This document shows positions 17,376-24,911 of a stretch of 64,000 bases of DNA, piece by piece. This stretch comes from Streptomyces sp. NBC_00190 (GTDB lineage Bacteria > Actinomycetota > Actinomycetes > Streptomycetales > Streptomycetaceae): the NCBI RefSeq assembly GCF_036203305.1, contig NZ_CP108131.1:7502001-7566000 (forward strand), written 5' to 3'. Made by a program: the position numbers and the translations under genes. Position 1 is the stretch's first letter, and each line of letters starts with the position of its first letter. The notes under the pieces are model-generated. The model did not search any database and was not told the origin of the DNA. It saw nothing but the letters and a program-made list of their open reading frames with translations.

Positions 17376-17764
17376 GCCGTGCCTCCCATCGGTGCGAACG
17401 GCGCGAGCTCGGCGCCCTGGAGCTCGCGTACGGCGGCTCTGGCCAGCGAGGCCGGGTCCGGATGCGTTTCGTAGTGGTTGACCACGCTGATCCAGGTGCC
17501 GTCGGCGTTCCGCATCACGTGCAGCTCGCGGCCGTCTATCCGGACGGTGGGCAGACCGGGGGAGTGGTGGCCGCCGTGGTGGCCGCCGCCCTCGGTGGTT
17601 ATCCGGATGCGCCGGCCCTGGTACACCTCGTCGACCGGGCCGACGGATGGGGTGGCGGCCCGGGAATCGGTGGCGGCCGCGCGCGCGGTGACGCCCGCAA
17701 GGCCGAGGGCGGTGAGTGCGCCGGCAGTGGTGCCCAAGGCCTGCCGACGGGTGATCGTGTCCAT
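17372..17764 (-). CDS. melC1: Tyrosinase copper chaperone / secretion cofactor
   Basis: MelC1-type protein, 130 residues, that binds apo-tyrosinase, delivers copper and carries it through the Tat pathway. The N-terminus has a twin-arginine signal ([13 protein letters not shown], then AARAAA). A His-rich copper segment GGGHHGGHH is followed by the conserved [28 protein letters not shown]. It overlaps melC2 by four bases, so the pair is translationally coupled. The promoter should lie in the 230-base gap upstream, where I see no clear boxes. Confidence 0.94.
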   Translation of the reverse strand: MDTITRRQALGTTAGALTALGLAGVTARAAATDSRAATPSVGPVDEVYQGRRIRITTEGGGHHGGHHSPGLPTVRIDGRELHVMRNADGTWISVVNHYETHPDPASLARAAVRELQGAELAPFAPMGGTA

Positions 17765-17853
17765 GGCCGAAGAACTATCAGGGCGTCAGGGGCAGTTGGC
17801 TGCTATCCGGACATCGAGGGATAAGTTTCGCATAGAACGAGTGCCATGATCTT

Positions 17854-17870
17854 CCCGCCTTCGGGGCGGG
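17854..17870. terminator. Short GC hairpin downstream of the helicase gene
   Basis: CCCGCC (17854-17859), loop TTCGG, GGCGGG (17865-17870). It lies 125 bases past the helicase stop and 90 bases upstream of melC1, both on the minus strand, so it may separate them. The stem is short. The rest of 17765-17994 shows nothing further. Confidence 0.4.
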
Positions 17871-17994
17871 CCCGGAGGTCCAGGCGGGAGGATTTTCGGT
17901 TCAGATACTACTAGTCAGTAATTCTTTCGGTCGGATCGTACGGCTGTGGATGCGGTCGCGCCGCGGAGTCGGCCGGAAGGTGCGGCCGCTCCGC

Positions 17995-20397
17995 TTACCA
18001 GCGCATGTCCAGCGCGTCCAGGGCCCTCACCCGCTCCGGGGTGAGGGAGGCGGCGCGGGAGCGCTGGTTGGCGATCCAGGAGCCCAGCCGCCGCTGTTGG
18101 CCGCCGACCGGCTCCACATGCGTACGGGGGACCCTGAGGTGCCCTTCGCGGGCGTGGAACAGCTGGGCCGCCTCCAGGTGGTCCGCCCACGCGGCGGCGT
18201 GACTGCGGCGCGGCGGCGGGCGTTCCGCCTCGGTCGCCGGAGCCATCCCGAGGGTGTGCTCCAGCAGCCAGCGCTGCGCCCAGGACAGCCGCTCCCAGTT
18301 CAGGCGCTGGGTACGGACCCACCCGCCCAGGTCCTCGCCCTGGACCAGCACCTCGCCGGGCGCCAGGGGGAGCCCGCCGCCCGCGTCCAGACGTAGCCGG
18401 GTCAGGTGGAAGGCGCGCTGCCAGGAGATCTCCCAGGCGGGGCACCAGGACGCGTCGATCGCCTCCAGGGCCTCCCGCCGGTCCGCGGACAGCGCCCCCG
18501 GTCCCTCGCGGCGGGCCGCGGCCCGCTGGTTCTTGACCCACACTCCGACCGGGGCGCCGCGCCACGTGGCATCCGCCGGCGGCAGCAGGTGGCCGTGCTC
18601 CGCCGCCCAGGCGCGGGCGACCGCGAGCCCCTCCTCGAAGGCCACGTCGAAGTGGCTCCACACCATGCCGAGTTCGTCGAGCCGGGCCACCCGCTCACGG
18701 CCGAGCGCGCCCCGGCGGTACGTGCGGCGCGCGTCCGCGATCCACTGGCCCAGCGGGAACCGCGCCAGCCCGGGCGGCCACGCCCCGCCGCCCGCCGGCA
18801 CCTTGAAGCCGAACGGCACCTTCAGGTCCCCGGCCGTGCCCGCGTAGATCCGGGCGGCCTCGACGCCGCGCCGCCAGTGCTCGTGCTCCGGATGCAGCAC
18901 CCGCAGCCGGACGAAGGCGGCCAGCAGCGCCGGATCCCGGGGCGTGGAGAAGCTCAGCAGCGCCTGCGCCCCGGTCCCCGTACCGGAGGCCGCCGCCGGG
19001 GCGGCCGTCCGGCTCGGCGTCTGCGGCTGGGCCAGGGCCTCGACCAGGCGGGAGTCGTGCGCCCGCAGCGCTTCCAGCAGCCGCGCGAGGTCCCCGTACG
19101 CCCGCGAGGTGAGCATCGTCTCGGGCGTCTCGTCCGGTCCCAGCAGTACGGGCACCACCAGCGAGGCGACCTTCCCCTCGCCGGGCCGGATCCGCAGCGC
19201 CCGCCCCACCGCCTGCACCAGATCGGGCATGGAACCGCGTACGTCGGCCCAGTAGACGGAGTCGCACTCCTTGGTGTCCACGCCCTCGCCCAGCACCCGG
19301 ACGCTGCCGAGGAAGGCCTTCTCGGCGACCCGGCCGTCCGCGAACGCGCCCAGCACCCGCCGCCGGTGGGTCGCCGTGTGCTGCCCGCACAGCCAGTCCG
19401 CCCAGACGGTACGGGGGTACACCGGGTGCGGCCGGCGGCTCGTGAGCCGCAGCCGGGCCGCCACCGCCGGGAGCCCGGCCGCGAAGGCCTCCGCCTCCTT
19501 GGTCAGGTGGTGGAAGACGAGCGTGCGCCGGAACCCCTCGTGGGCGGCCGCCTTCACCAGCGCCGTCTGCAGCGCCGCCAGCCGTGCCCCGCGCACCGCG
19601 TCCGAGCGGCCGTCCCTGCCCAGCAGTACGGCCGCCCGGAACTGCGGGTCGGTGACGTCCACGCACACCACCCGGTACGGGGCGCAGACGCCGCGGTCGA
19701 TGGCCTCGGACAGGGACAGCGTGTAGCAGCGCGCGCCGAACGGCCCCTGCGGATCGTCCTCCATGGACGCCACGAGTTCGCCGCCCCGCCGCGGCCCCTC
19801 ACCCCGGTCGGGCGTCTCCTCGCCGTCCTGCCAGACACGCGGCGTGGCCGTCAGGTAGAGCCGGCGCACGGCGGGGATCCGCGCGTTGTCGTGCACGACC
19901 GCCCAGGGTTTGCCGATCCGCCCCGACGTCCGGTGCGCCTCGTCGACTACGGTCAGGTCCCAGCCCGGGAGTCCGGCGAGATGCGCGCGTTCGAGAGTGC
20001 CCAGGCCCAGCGAGGCGTACGTGGCGAACACCGTGAGCCGGTCCACCGACGGGCCGCCCCAGCGGGCCAGTTCGGCCGGATCGGTGGTCGTGGGCACGCC
20101 CGCGTCCTCCCCGCGCAGCGAGCACACGGCCAGGGACCGCCCGCTGCGGCCGCCCTCCCGCCAGGCCGCGACGGTCTGCACCAGCAGATCCAGAGAGGGC
20201 ACCAGTACGAGCACCCGCCCGGCCCGCAGCTCCTCGGCCGAGCGGACGGCGACGAGGGACTTCCCCGAGCCCGTGGCCATGATCACCTGGGTGCGCAGCC
20301 CGTTCGCGGGCACCCGGCCCCCGGCGGGCAGCTCCAGCGCCCGCACCACGGCGTCGACGGCCTCGCGCTGGTGCGGCCGGAGGTTCTTCCTCGCCAT
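17995..20397 (-). CDS. DEAD/DEAH-box helicase with helicase-associated (HA) repeats
   Basis: A superfamily-2 helicase of 800 residues. The Walker A motif is MATGSGKS (about 40-47), DEAH is at 152-155 (VVDEAHR), motif III is LTATP, and motif VI is QAVGRALRIRPGEG. From about residue 510 the protein carries several Trp-containing helicase-associated repeats (PF03457 type), for example FPLGQWIADARRTYRRG, APVGVWVKNQRAAAR and RRLGSWIANQRSRAASL. The start is ATG 20397, MARKNLRPHQREAVDAVV. HA-repeat helicases are widespread in Streptomyces and their cellular job is not established; nucleic-acid remodelling is all that can be said. It is monocistronic and divergent from the epimerase gene. Confidence 0.88.
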   Translation of the reverse strand: MARKNLRPHQREAVDAVVRALELPAGGRVPANGLRTQVIMATGSGKSLVAVRSAEELRAGRVLVLVPSLDLLVQTVAAWREGGRSGRSLAVCSLRGEDAGVPTTTDPAELARWGGPSVDRLTVFATYASLGLGTLERAHLAGLPGWDLTVVDEAHRTSGRIGKPWAVVHDNARIPAVRRLYLTATPRVWQDGEETPDRGEGPRRGGELVASMEDDPQGPFGARCYTLSLSEAIDRGVCAPYRVVCVDVTDPQFRAAVLLGRDGRSDAVRGARLAALQTALVKAAAHEGFRRTLVFHHLTKEAEAFAAGLPAVAARLRLTSRRPHPVYPRTVWADWLCGQHTATHRRRVLGAFADGRVAEKAFLGSVRVLGEGVDTKECDSVYWADVRGSMPDLVQAVGRALRIRPGEGKVASLVVPVLLGPDETPETMLTSRAYGDLARLLEALRAHDSRLVEALAQPQTPSRTAAPAAASGTGTGAQALLSFSTPRDPALLAAFVRLRVLHPEHEHWRRGVEAARIYAGTAGDLKVPFGFKVPAGGGAWPPGLARFPLGQWIADARRTYRRGALGRERVARLDELGMVWSHFDVAFEEGLAVARAWAAEHGHLLPPADATWRGAPVGVWVKNQRAAARREGPGALSADRREALEAIDASWCPAWEISWQRAFHLTRLRLDAGGGLPLAPGEVLVQGEDLGGWVRTQRLNWERLSWAQRWLLEHTLGMAPATEAERPPPRRSHAAAWADHLEAAQLFHAREGHLRVPRTHVEPVGGQQRRLGSWIANQRSRAASLTPERVRALDALDMRW

Positions 20398-20427
20398 GTG
20401 CGTCACCCCGCCCCTGTGATCAGCCGG

Positions 20428-20467
20428 TTTGCCTCCAGCTCCTATCCTGCCCCCATTTTGAGGCAAA
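20428..20467. promoter_or_regulatory. Inverted TTTGCCTC / GAGGCAAA half-sites upstream of the helicase
   Basis: TTTGCCTC at 20428-20435 and its exact complement GAGGCAAA at 20460-20467 are separated by 24 bases and lie 31-70 bases upstream of the helicase start. The same half-site occurs as a compact palindrome before the XRE-cupin gene at 44 kb. Possible regulator binding, not demonstrated. Confidence 0.35.
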
Positions 20468-20513
20468 GGGCGGAGAAGCCGGGGAACAGCTCGAGCCGAT
20501 GTCGAGCGGTCCA

Positions 20514-20529
20514 TGTGACGGCAGTCACA
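20514..20529. promoter_or_regulatory. Crp-like palindrome TGTGAC-N4-GTCACA
   Basis: TGTGACGGCAGTCACA is a perfect 6-4-6 palindrome. It fits both the enteric consensus TGTGA-N6-TCACA and the Streptomyces Crp pattern GTG-N6-GNCAC. It lies 39 bases upstream of the epimerase start in the divergent gap with the helicase. The right arm GTCACA could also act as the -35 of an ECF41 promoter (TGTCACA), but the following CGTC is 18 rather than 16 bases away. Confidence 0.5.
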
Positions 20530-20567
20530 AAGGGTGGATGTCACGTTCGTCGGGGGTGCTGTGTCCC

Positions 20568-21482
20568 ATGGGTATGACCGACACCAAGAAGGTACTGCTG
20601 GCGGGGGCGAGCGGAGTCCTGGGGCGCCACATCACCGAGGCCCTCACCCGCACCGGCCACACCGTGATCGGCCTCGGCCGCGGCGCCGCGGCCGACGTGC
20701 GGGCCGACCTGATGAACCGCGACCAGCTGCTCCGCGCCGTCGACGGCCTCAAGATCGAGACCGTGGTGCACGCGGCCACCGCCCTGCGCGACGCGCCGAT
20801 GCGGCACAAGGACATGTTCGCGACGGACGACCTGCGGCTGACCGGTACCCGGCACCTCATGGAGGCCGCCCGCGCCGTCGGAGCCCGCCGCGTCATCGCC
20901 GAGTCGATGGTCTTCGGATACGGCTACCGGGACTTCGGCGACCACGTGATCACCGAGGACGCCGACCTGTTCGGCCCGGCCGGCGACGTGGCCGTGGAAC
21001 GCCACATCGAAGGCATGCGCGTCAAGGAGCGGCTGGTCCTGGGCGCCGAGGGAATCGAGGGCGTCGCCCTGCGCTTCGGGCTCTTCTACGGCGCCGGGGG
21101 CACCGAGGCCCTCGTGGAGATGCTGCGCAAGCGGAAGATCCCGGCGGTCGCCGACCGCGGCAGGGTGCTGCCCTGGGTGGACCTGGCGGACGCCGGACGG
21201 GCCGTGGCGCTCGCCGTCGAAGGCGGCCGCGCGGGGCAGGCGTACAACATCGTCGACGACACCCCGACCGGATTCGGCGCGCACGTCAGGGCGGTCGCCG
21301 AGGCGTTCGCCACCCCGAAGCCGCTGACCGTGCCCGCCTGGCTGATGCGCCCCTTCCCGTACGCCCACCGGATGGTCATGACGAACATGCGGGTGTCCAA
21401 CGCGAAGGCGAGGGCCGAACTGGGATGGGCGCCGAGCCACGCCGGCTGCGCCGAGGGGCTGCGCGCGCTCGCCGGGCGCTGA
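20568..21482 (+). CDS. NAD-dependent epimerase/dehydratase (extended SDR), ECF41-associated
   Basis: Extended short-chain dehydrogenase/reductase of about 304 residues. The nucleotide-binding loop is LLAGASGVLGRHI. FGLFYGAGGTEALVEML, LPWVDLADAGRAVALAVEG and YNIVDDTP are typical of NAD(P)-binding epimerase-like proteins. The active-site Tyr-x3-Lys is not obvious; FGYGYRDFGDH occupies the region. ATG 20568 has GGGGGT 11 bases upstream, and ATG 20574 is an alternative. The ECF41-type sigma gene follows 43 bases later, matching the known pairing of ECF41 factors with carboxymuconolactone decarboxylases, oxidoreductases or epimerases. Confidence 0.85.
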   Translation: MGMTDTKKVLLAGASGVLGRHITEALTRTGHTVIGLGRGAAADVRADLMNRDQLLRAVDGLKIETVVHAATALRDAPMRHKDMFATDDLRLTGTRHLMEAARAVGARRVIAESMVFGYGYRDFGDHVITEDADLFGPAGDVAVERHIEGMRVKERLVLGAEGIEGVALRFGLFYGAGGTEALVEMLRKRKIPAVADRGRVLPWVDLADAGRAVALAVEGGRAGQAYNIVDDTPTGFGAHVRAVAEAFATPKPLTVPAWLMRPFPYAHRMVMTNMRVSNAKARAELGWAPSHAGCAEGLRALAGR

Positions 21483-21525
21483 CGCCGCTTGATCGATGAG
21501 CCGCGGGGGTGCCACGGTGAGGCTC

Positions 21526-22380
21526 ATGACCGAGACTTTCGAGGAGTACCGGCGGCTGCTGTTCGGTACCGCGTACCGGATGCTGGGCAGTGTCGCCGAC
21601 GCCGAGGACATCGTGCAGGACGCCTGGCTCGCGTGGCACCGCGCCGACCGGTCCGCCGTCGAGCACCCCAAGGCCTACCTGGTGCGCACCGTCACCAACC
21701 TGAGCCTGAACAGGCTCAGGTCCGCGCAGGCCGTCCGCGAGACGTACGTGGGGCCGTGGCTCCCGGAGCCCCTCCTCACCTCGCCCGACGTCGCCGAGGA
21801 GGCCGAACTGGCCGACACCGTCTCGATGGCGGTCCTGGTCGTGCTGGAGACGCTGACCCCGACCGAGCGCGCGGTGTTCGTGCTCCGCGAGGTGTTCGGG
21901 TACGCCTACGCGGAGATCGCCGAGGTCGTCGGCAAGTCCGAGGCGAGCGTGCGCCAGTCCGCGCACCGGGCCCGCGAGCACGTGCGCGCGCGGCGCCCCC
22001 GCTTCACCGCCGAGGCCGCCGAACAACGCGAGATCGCCGAGAAGTTCCGCGCGGCCTGCGCGGGCGGGGACCTGGGCGAGGTGCTCACGCTCCTCGCCCC
22101 CGACGTCGTCTCCTGGTCGGACGGCGGCGGCGTCGTCACGGCCGCCCGCCGCCCGCTGTACGGACCCGACCACGTCGCCCGCTGGTTGCTCGGCGTCCTG
22201 GCCAAGCCCGCGGTCCAGGGCGTCGAGATGCGCCTCGCCGAGATCAACGGCGAGCCCGGCCTGCTGCTGGTGCACGGCGGTGTGCACGCCGGCGCCCTCA
22301 CCTTCGAGGCCACCGACGGGCGGATCACCGCGCTGCGCCTCACCGTCAACCCGGAGAAGCTGCGCGGCCTCCGGCCCTGA
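21526..22380 (+). CDS. ECF41-type (SigJ-like) RNA polymerase sigma factor with SnoaL-like tail
   Basis: Sigma-70 factor of 284 residues. Region 2 (YRRLLFGTAYRMLGSVADAEDIVQDAWLAW) and region 4 (LTPTERAVFVLREVFGYAYAEIAEVVGKSEASVRQSAHRAREHV) are followed by a SnoaL/NTF2-like C-terminal domain with DVVSWSDGGG and a final NPEKL, both ECF41 hallmarks. In this group the fused tail, not a separate anti-sigma factor, modulates activity. ATG 21526 is preferred by homology although GAGG is only three bases away; GTG 21517 and ATG 21496 are alternatives. The likely target is the upstream epimerase. Confidence 0.88.
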   Translation: MTETFEEYRRLLFGTAYRMLGSVADAEDIVQDAWLAWHRADRSAVEHPKAYLVRTVTNLSLNRLRSAQAVRETYVGPWLPEPLLTSPDVAEEAELADTVSMAVLVVLETLTPTERAVFVLREVFGYAYAEIAEVVGKSEASVRQSAHRAREHVRARRPRFTAEAAEQREIAEKFRAACAGGDLGEVLTLLAPDVVSWSDGGGVVTAARRPLYGPDHVARWLLGVLAKPAVQGVEMRLAEINGEPGLLLVHGGVHAGALTFEATDGRITALRLTVNPEKLRGLRP

Positions 22381-22422
22381 ACCGCGCCTGCACCCGCGCG
22401 GCCGGGCCCGTCGGCGAGCGGC

Positions 22423-24042
22423 TCAGCGCGCGCCGAAGTTCTGCGTCCACCAGGGACCGCCCGAGCCCTGGTGGATGCCGACGCCGATGTCCTTGAAGGA
22501 GCAGTTGAGGATGTTCGCGCGGTGTCCCGGGCTCTTCATCCAGGAGTCCATGACGGACTGGGGGGTCTGCTGGCCCCGCGCGATGTTCTCCCCGTACGTC
22601 GACCAGCGGTACCCGGCGGAGGTCGTCCGGGTGCCCGGGTCCGCGCCGTCGGGGTTGGTGTGGTCGAAGAAGTTCCGGCTCGCCATGTCGTCGGAATGGC
22701 CCTGGGCGGCAGCCCTCAACTGCGGGTCCTCCTTCAGCGGGCCGCAGCCGGCGGCCGCCCGCTCGGCGTTGACCAGTGCCACGACCTGGCCCGCGACGCC
22801 CTGCGGGGCGGGAGCCGGCGCGGGCGCCGAGGCCCGCGGGGTCGGCGAGCTGCTGCGGCTCTTCGTCGGGCTCGCGGACGGGCTCGGCGAGGCGGAGGCC
22901 GACGGCGACGGGGAGGCGGACGGCGAGGGGGACGCGGAGGGCGAGGGCGACTGGGAGGGGAGGGGGGACTCGGTCGCCGAGAGGGCGGCCAGCGGGGCCG
23001 GGGCAGCGGTGTCCCCGACCTTCTCACCGCCGGAACCGGGGAGCGTGCCGAGGTACACCAGCCCGCCGCCCGCGACGCAGGCGGCGAGCACCGCACCGCC
23101 GATCACCCGGCGCCGGCTCTGCTTGCGCCGACGCATCGCGCTCCGCCCGCCGCCCGCCGTCGTCGCGTCCAGGCCCAGGTGGGCCGCCGTGTCGGAGAAG
23201 TCGGCCCCGGCACCGTCGGGGGAGGCGGAACCCGCGGGGGCGAAGTCGGCCGCCGCGGCCGAGCGGACCCCTGCCAGCAGGGCAGCCGAGACGGGGACGA
23301 GGGCCAGACCGGCCAGCAGCCCCTCCGCCGGAACCAGTCCGCTCCACAGGCCGGAGCACCGTACGCATTCCCGCGCGTGCCGGGCTATTCGCTTGCGCCA
23401 CAGCGCCGAGGGCCGTCCGTCCCAGCCCGCCGCGAGCGCCCGCAGCTCCTCGCACACCGGCTGGGCGCCCAGGGCGCGTTCCACCACACGGGCCGATTCC
23501 AGCTGCGCCTTCATCCGCTGTACCCGTACGGCGGTGTGCTGCGGGGTCAGTTCCAGCGCGGCGGCCACCTCGGCCCGGGTCAGCTCCCCGGCGCACTCCA
23601 GCCACCACAGCGACAGCAGCGCCCGGTCGTCGGGCTCCAGCCAGCGCGTGGCGCGCGCCGTCTCGCGGCGCTGGCCCGCCAGCTGCAGGCGTACGACCGT
23701 CAGGTCGACGAAGTCGGCACCCGGGTCCGCGACATCCTCGGCCGCTTCCAGGGTGCTCTCGCCGAAGCCGCTCTGCCGGGCCTGCCAGTGCGCCCGTACG
23801 CGGTTCATCGCGATCGCCACCAGCCAGGACCGGAAGCTCTCGTCGGCGCGCAGGCCGCCCAGCCCGTCGAGGGCCCGCAGCATTGTGTCCTGCACCACGT
23901 CGTCCACGTCGCAGGACCCGTTCAGGGCCCGCCCGACGATGTTGTAGACGAGCGGCAGATGGGTGCTGACGAGGTCGTCCTGCGCGCGGGGATCCCCCGC
24001 GCGGGCCGCTGCCACCAGCGCTGCCGTGTGCTGAGTGCTCAT
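22423..24042 (-). CDS. ECF sigma factor fused to zinc anti-sigma-like region, membrane anchor and extracellular CAP domain
   Basis: A 539-residue single polypeptide. Residues 25-90 are sigma region 2 (HLPLVYNIVGRAL, DVDDVVQDTMLRALDGLGGL, FRSWLVAIAMNRVRAHW). Residues 130-183 are region 4 (PDDRALLSLWWLECAGELTR, TPQHTAVRVQRMKAQL). Cys197-x24-His222-x3-Cys226-x2-Cys229 matches the spacing of zinc anti-sigma domains. A hydrophobic stretch at 236-260, a basic MRRRKQSRRR at 303-312 and a transmembrane helix at 313-333 follow. Then comes a Ser/Pro repeat stalk (357-412) and a CAP/SCP domain (415-539) with HSDDMASRNFFDHTNPDG, STYGENIARG and SPGHRANIL. ATG 24042 has AGGGAA upstream. It may sense the cell surface and release or hold the sigma part; that is inference. 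Confidence 0.9.
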   Translation of the reverse strand: MSTQHTAALVAAARAGDPRAQDDLVSTHLPLVYNIVGRALNGSCDVDDVVQDTMLRALDGLGGLRADESFRSWLVAIAMNRVRAHWQARQSGFGESTLEAAEDVADPGADFVDLTVVRLQLAGQRRETARATRWLEPDDRALLSLWWLECAGELTRAEVAAALELTPQHTAVRVQRMKAQLESARVVERALGAQPVCEELRALAAGWDGRPSALWRKRIARHARECVRCSGLWSGLVPAEGLLAGLALVPVSAALLAGVRSAAAADFAPAGSASPDGAGADFSDTAAHLGLDATTAGGGRSAMRRRKQSRRRVIGGAVLAACVAGGGLVYLGTLPGSGGEKVGDTAAPAPLAALSATESPLPSQSPSPSASPSPSASPSPSASASPSPSASPTKSRSSSPTPRASAPAPAPAPQGVAGQVVALVNAERAAAGCGPLKEDPQLRAAAQGHSDDMASRNFFDHTNPDGADPGTRTTSAGYRWSTYGENIARGQQTPQSVMDSWMKSPGHRANILNCSFKDIGVGIHQGSGGPWWTQNFGAR

Positions 24043-24118
24043 GTGATGTTCCCTGTCCGTACCGGCGGTCGATGATGCCCAATACCTGGGAGACCGTCGA
24101 GAGGGGCCTCGATAACGC

Positions 24119-24802
24119 TTATCCGGAATTCTTGTCCGAAGAAAAATCCGCCGCATCCCCGTCCGGAGCGGAAGGCTGCGGGTAGCGCCTGGCCGAGGAG
24201 TCACTCTGGGCCAGTCGGCGCAACGCCGCCAGCATGGCATCCCCCAGTACGGTGCCCACCACCACCCGCTCCACCATGTCCTCCGTGCTCCTCCCGCGCG
24301 CGACGAAGGACAGGTCGGCGTCGGCGATCCGCTCGGCGGCGGCCGCGAACTCGTCGAGGTCGTCCAGATAGTCCCCGTGCCCGACCGTCAGCAGCGAGGC
24401 CGCGGCGGCGGCCAGTGCGCGCGCCGCGGGATGGGCCGCCGGGACCTGCCAGCCGCGCCGCGCGATCAGCTCCTCGACCAGGGCCCGAGCGCGTTCGCCG
24501 TTCACCGGGTCAGTGTCCGGTGCGACGTCGGGGTCGACGGTACTGGCGGCCGCGCCGAGCAGGTCGTGCACCGGCCGGGCGCGGTCCTCGACCGCCTCCA
24601 CCACCTTGCTGACGGAGGCGAGCGGCAGGCCGCCGACGTCGGTGAGGGCGCGGATCAAGTGCACGCGCCGGACGTGCTCCTCGCCGTAGTGGGCCTGATT
24701 GGGGCTGGTCAACTCACCGGCGGGCAGCAGGCCTTCGCGGAGATAGAACTTGATGGTGGGCACCGGAACACCGGTCGACCGGCTCAACTCTCCCATGCGC
24801 AA
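24119..24802 (-). CDS. MerR-family transcriptional regulator
   Basis: A 227-residue MerR-type regulator. Residues 1-70 are the winged helix: LRMGELSRSTGVPVPTIKFYLREGLLP, YGEEHVRRVHLIRALTDVGGLPL. The remaining 150 residues are a helical effector region (ASKVVEAVEDRARPVHDLL and onwards) without metal-binding cysteines, as in the YyaN/TetR-like MerR subgroup. TTG 24802 has GAGAG eight bases upstream; ATG 24796 is possible. It is divergent from a membrane protein gene, and the 109-base gap contains two palindromes, implying control of both genes. Confidence 0.87.
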   Translation of the reverse strand: MRMGELSRSTGVPVPTIKFYLREGLLPAGELTSPNQAHYGEEHVRRVHLIRALTDVGGLPLASVSKVVEAVEDRARPVHDLLGAAASTVDPDVAPDTDPVNGERARALVEELIARRGWQVPAAHPAARALAAAAASLLTVGHGDYLDDLDEFAAAAERIADADLSFVARGRSTEDMVERVVVGTVLGDAMLAALRRLAQSDSSARRYPQPSAPDGDAADFSSDKNSG

Positions 24803-24865
24803 GGTGAATTCTCTCTTTCGTTCGGCCCGGGGACTTGCGGGGACGGGCTGGAGTATGGACAGTGA

Positions 24866-24887
24866 CACTATCCGATACCGGATAGTG
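24866..24887. promoter_or_regulatory. 22-bp perfect palindrome, candidate MerR operator
   Basis: CACTATCCG (24866-24874), spacer ATAC, CGGATAGTG (24879-24887). It is centred in the divergent gap, 64 bases from the MerR start and 25 from the membrane-protein start. Its AT content stands out locally. Confidence 0.6.
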
Positions 24888-24890
24888 CTG

Positions 24891-24909
24891 GTATCCATTA
24901 GGGGGATAC
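24891..24909. promoter_or_regulatory. Second inverted repeat before the membrane protein gene
   Basis: GTATCC (24891-24896) and GGATAC (24904-24909) with a 7-base spacer. It lies directly before ATG 24912 and overlaps the GGGGGA that would be its ribosome site. Binding here would block translation initiation or transcription start. Confidence 0.4.
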
Positions 24910-24911
24910 GG

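Noticed and set aside
17849..17914. Small frame starting MIFPPSG in the melC1 upstream gap
   Set aside because: No ribosome site and it overlaps the GC hairpin; cannot be distinguished from chance.
20523..20551. Exact ECF41 promoter before the epimerase
   Set aside because: AGTCACA is one base off and CGTC is 18 rather than 16 bases away; kept only as an alternative to the Crp-like reading.
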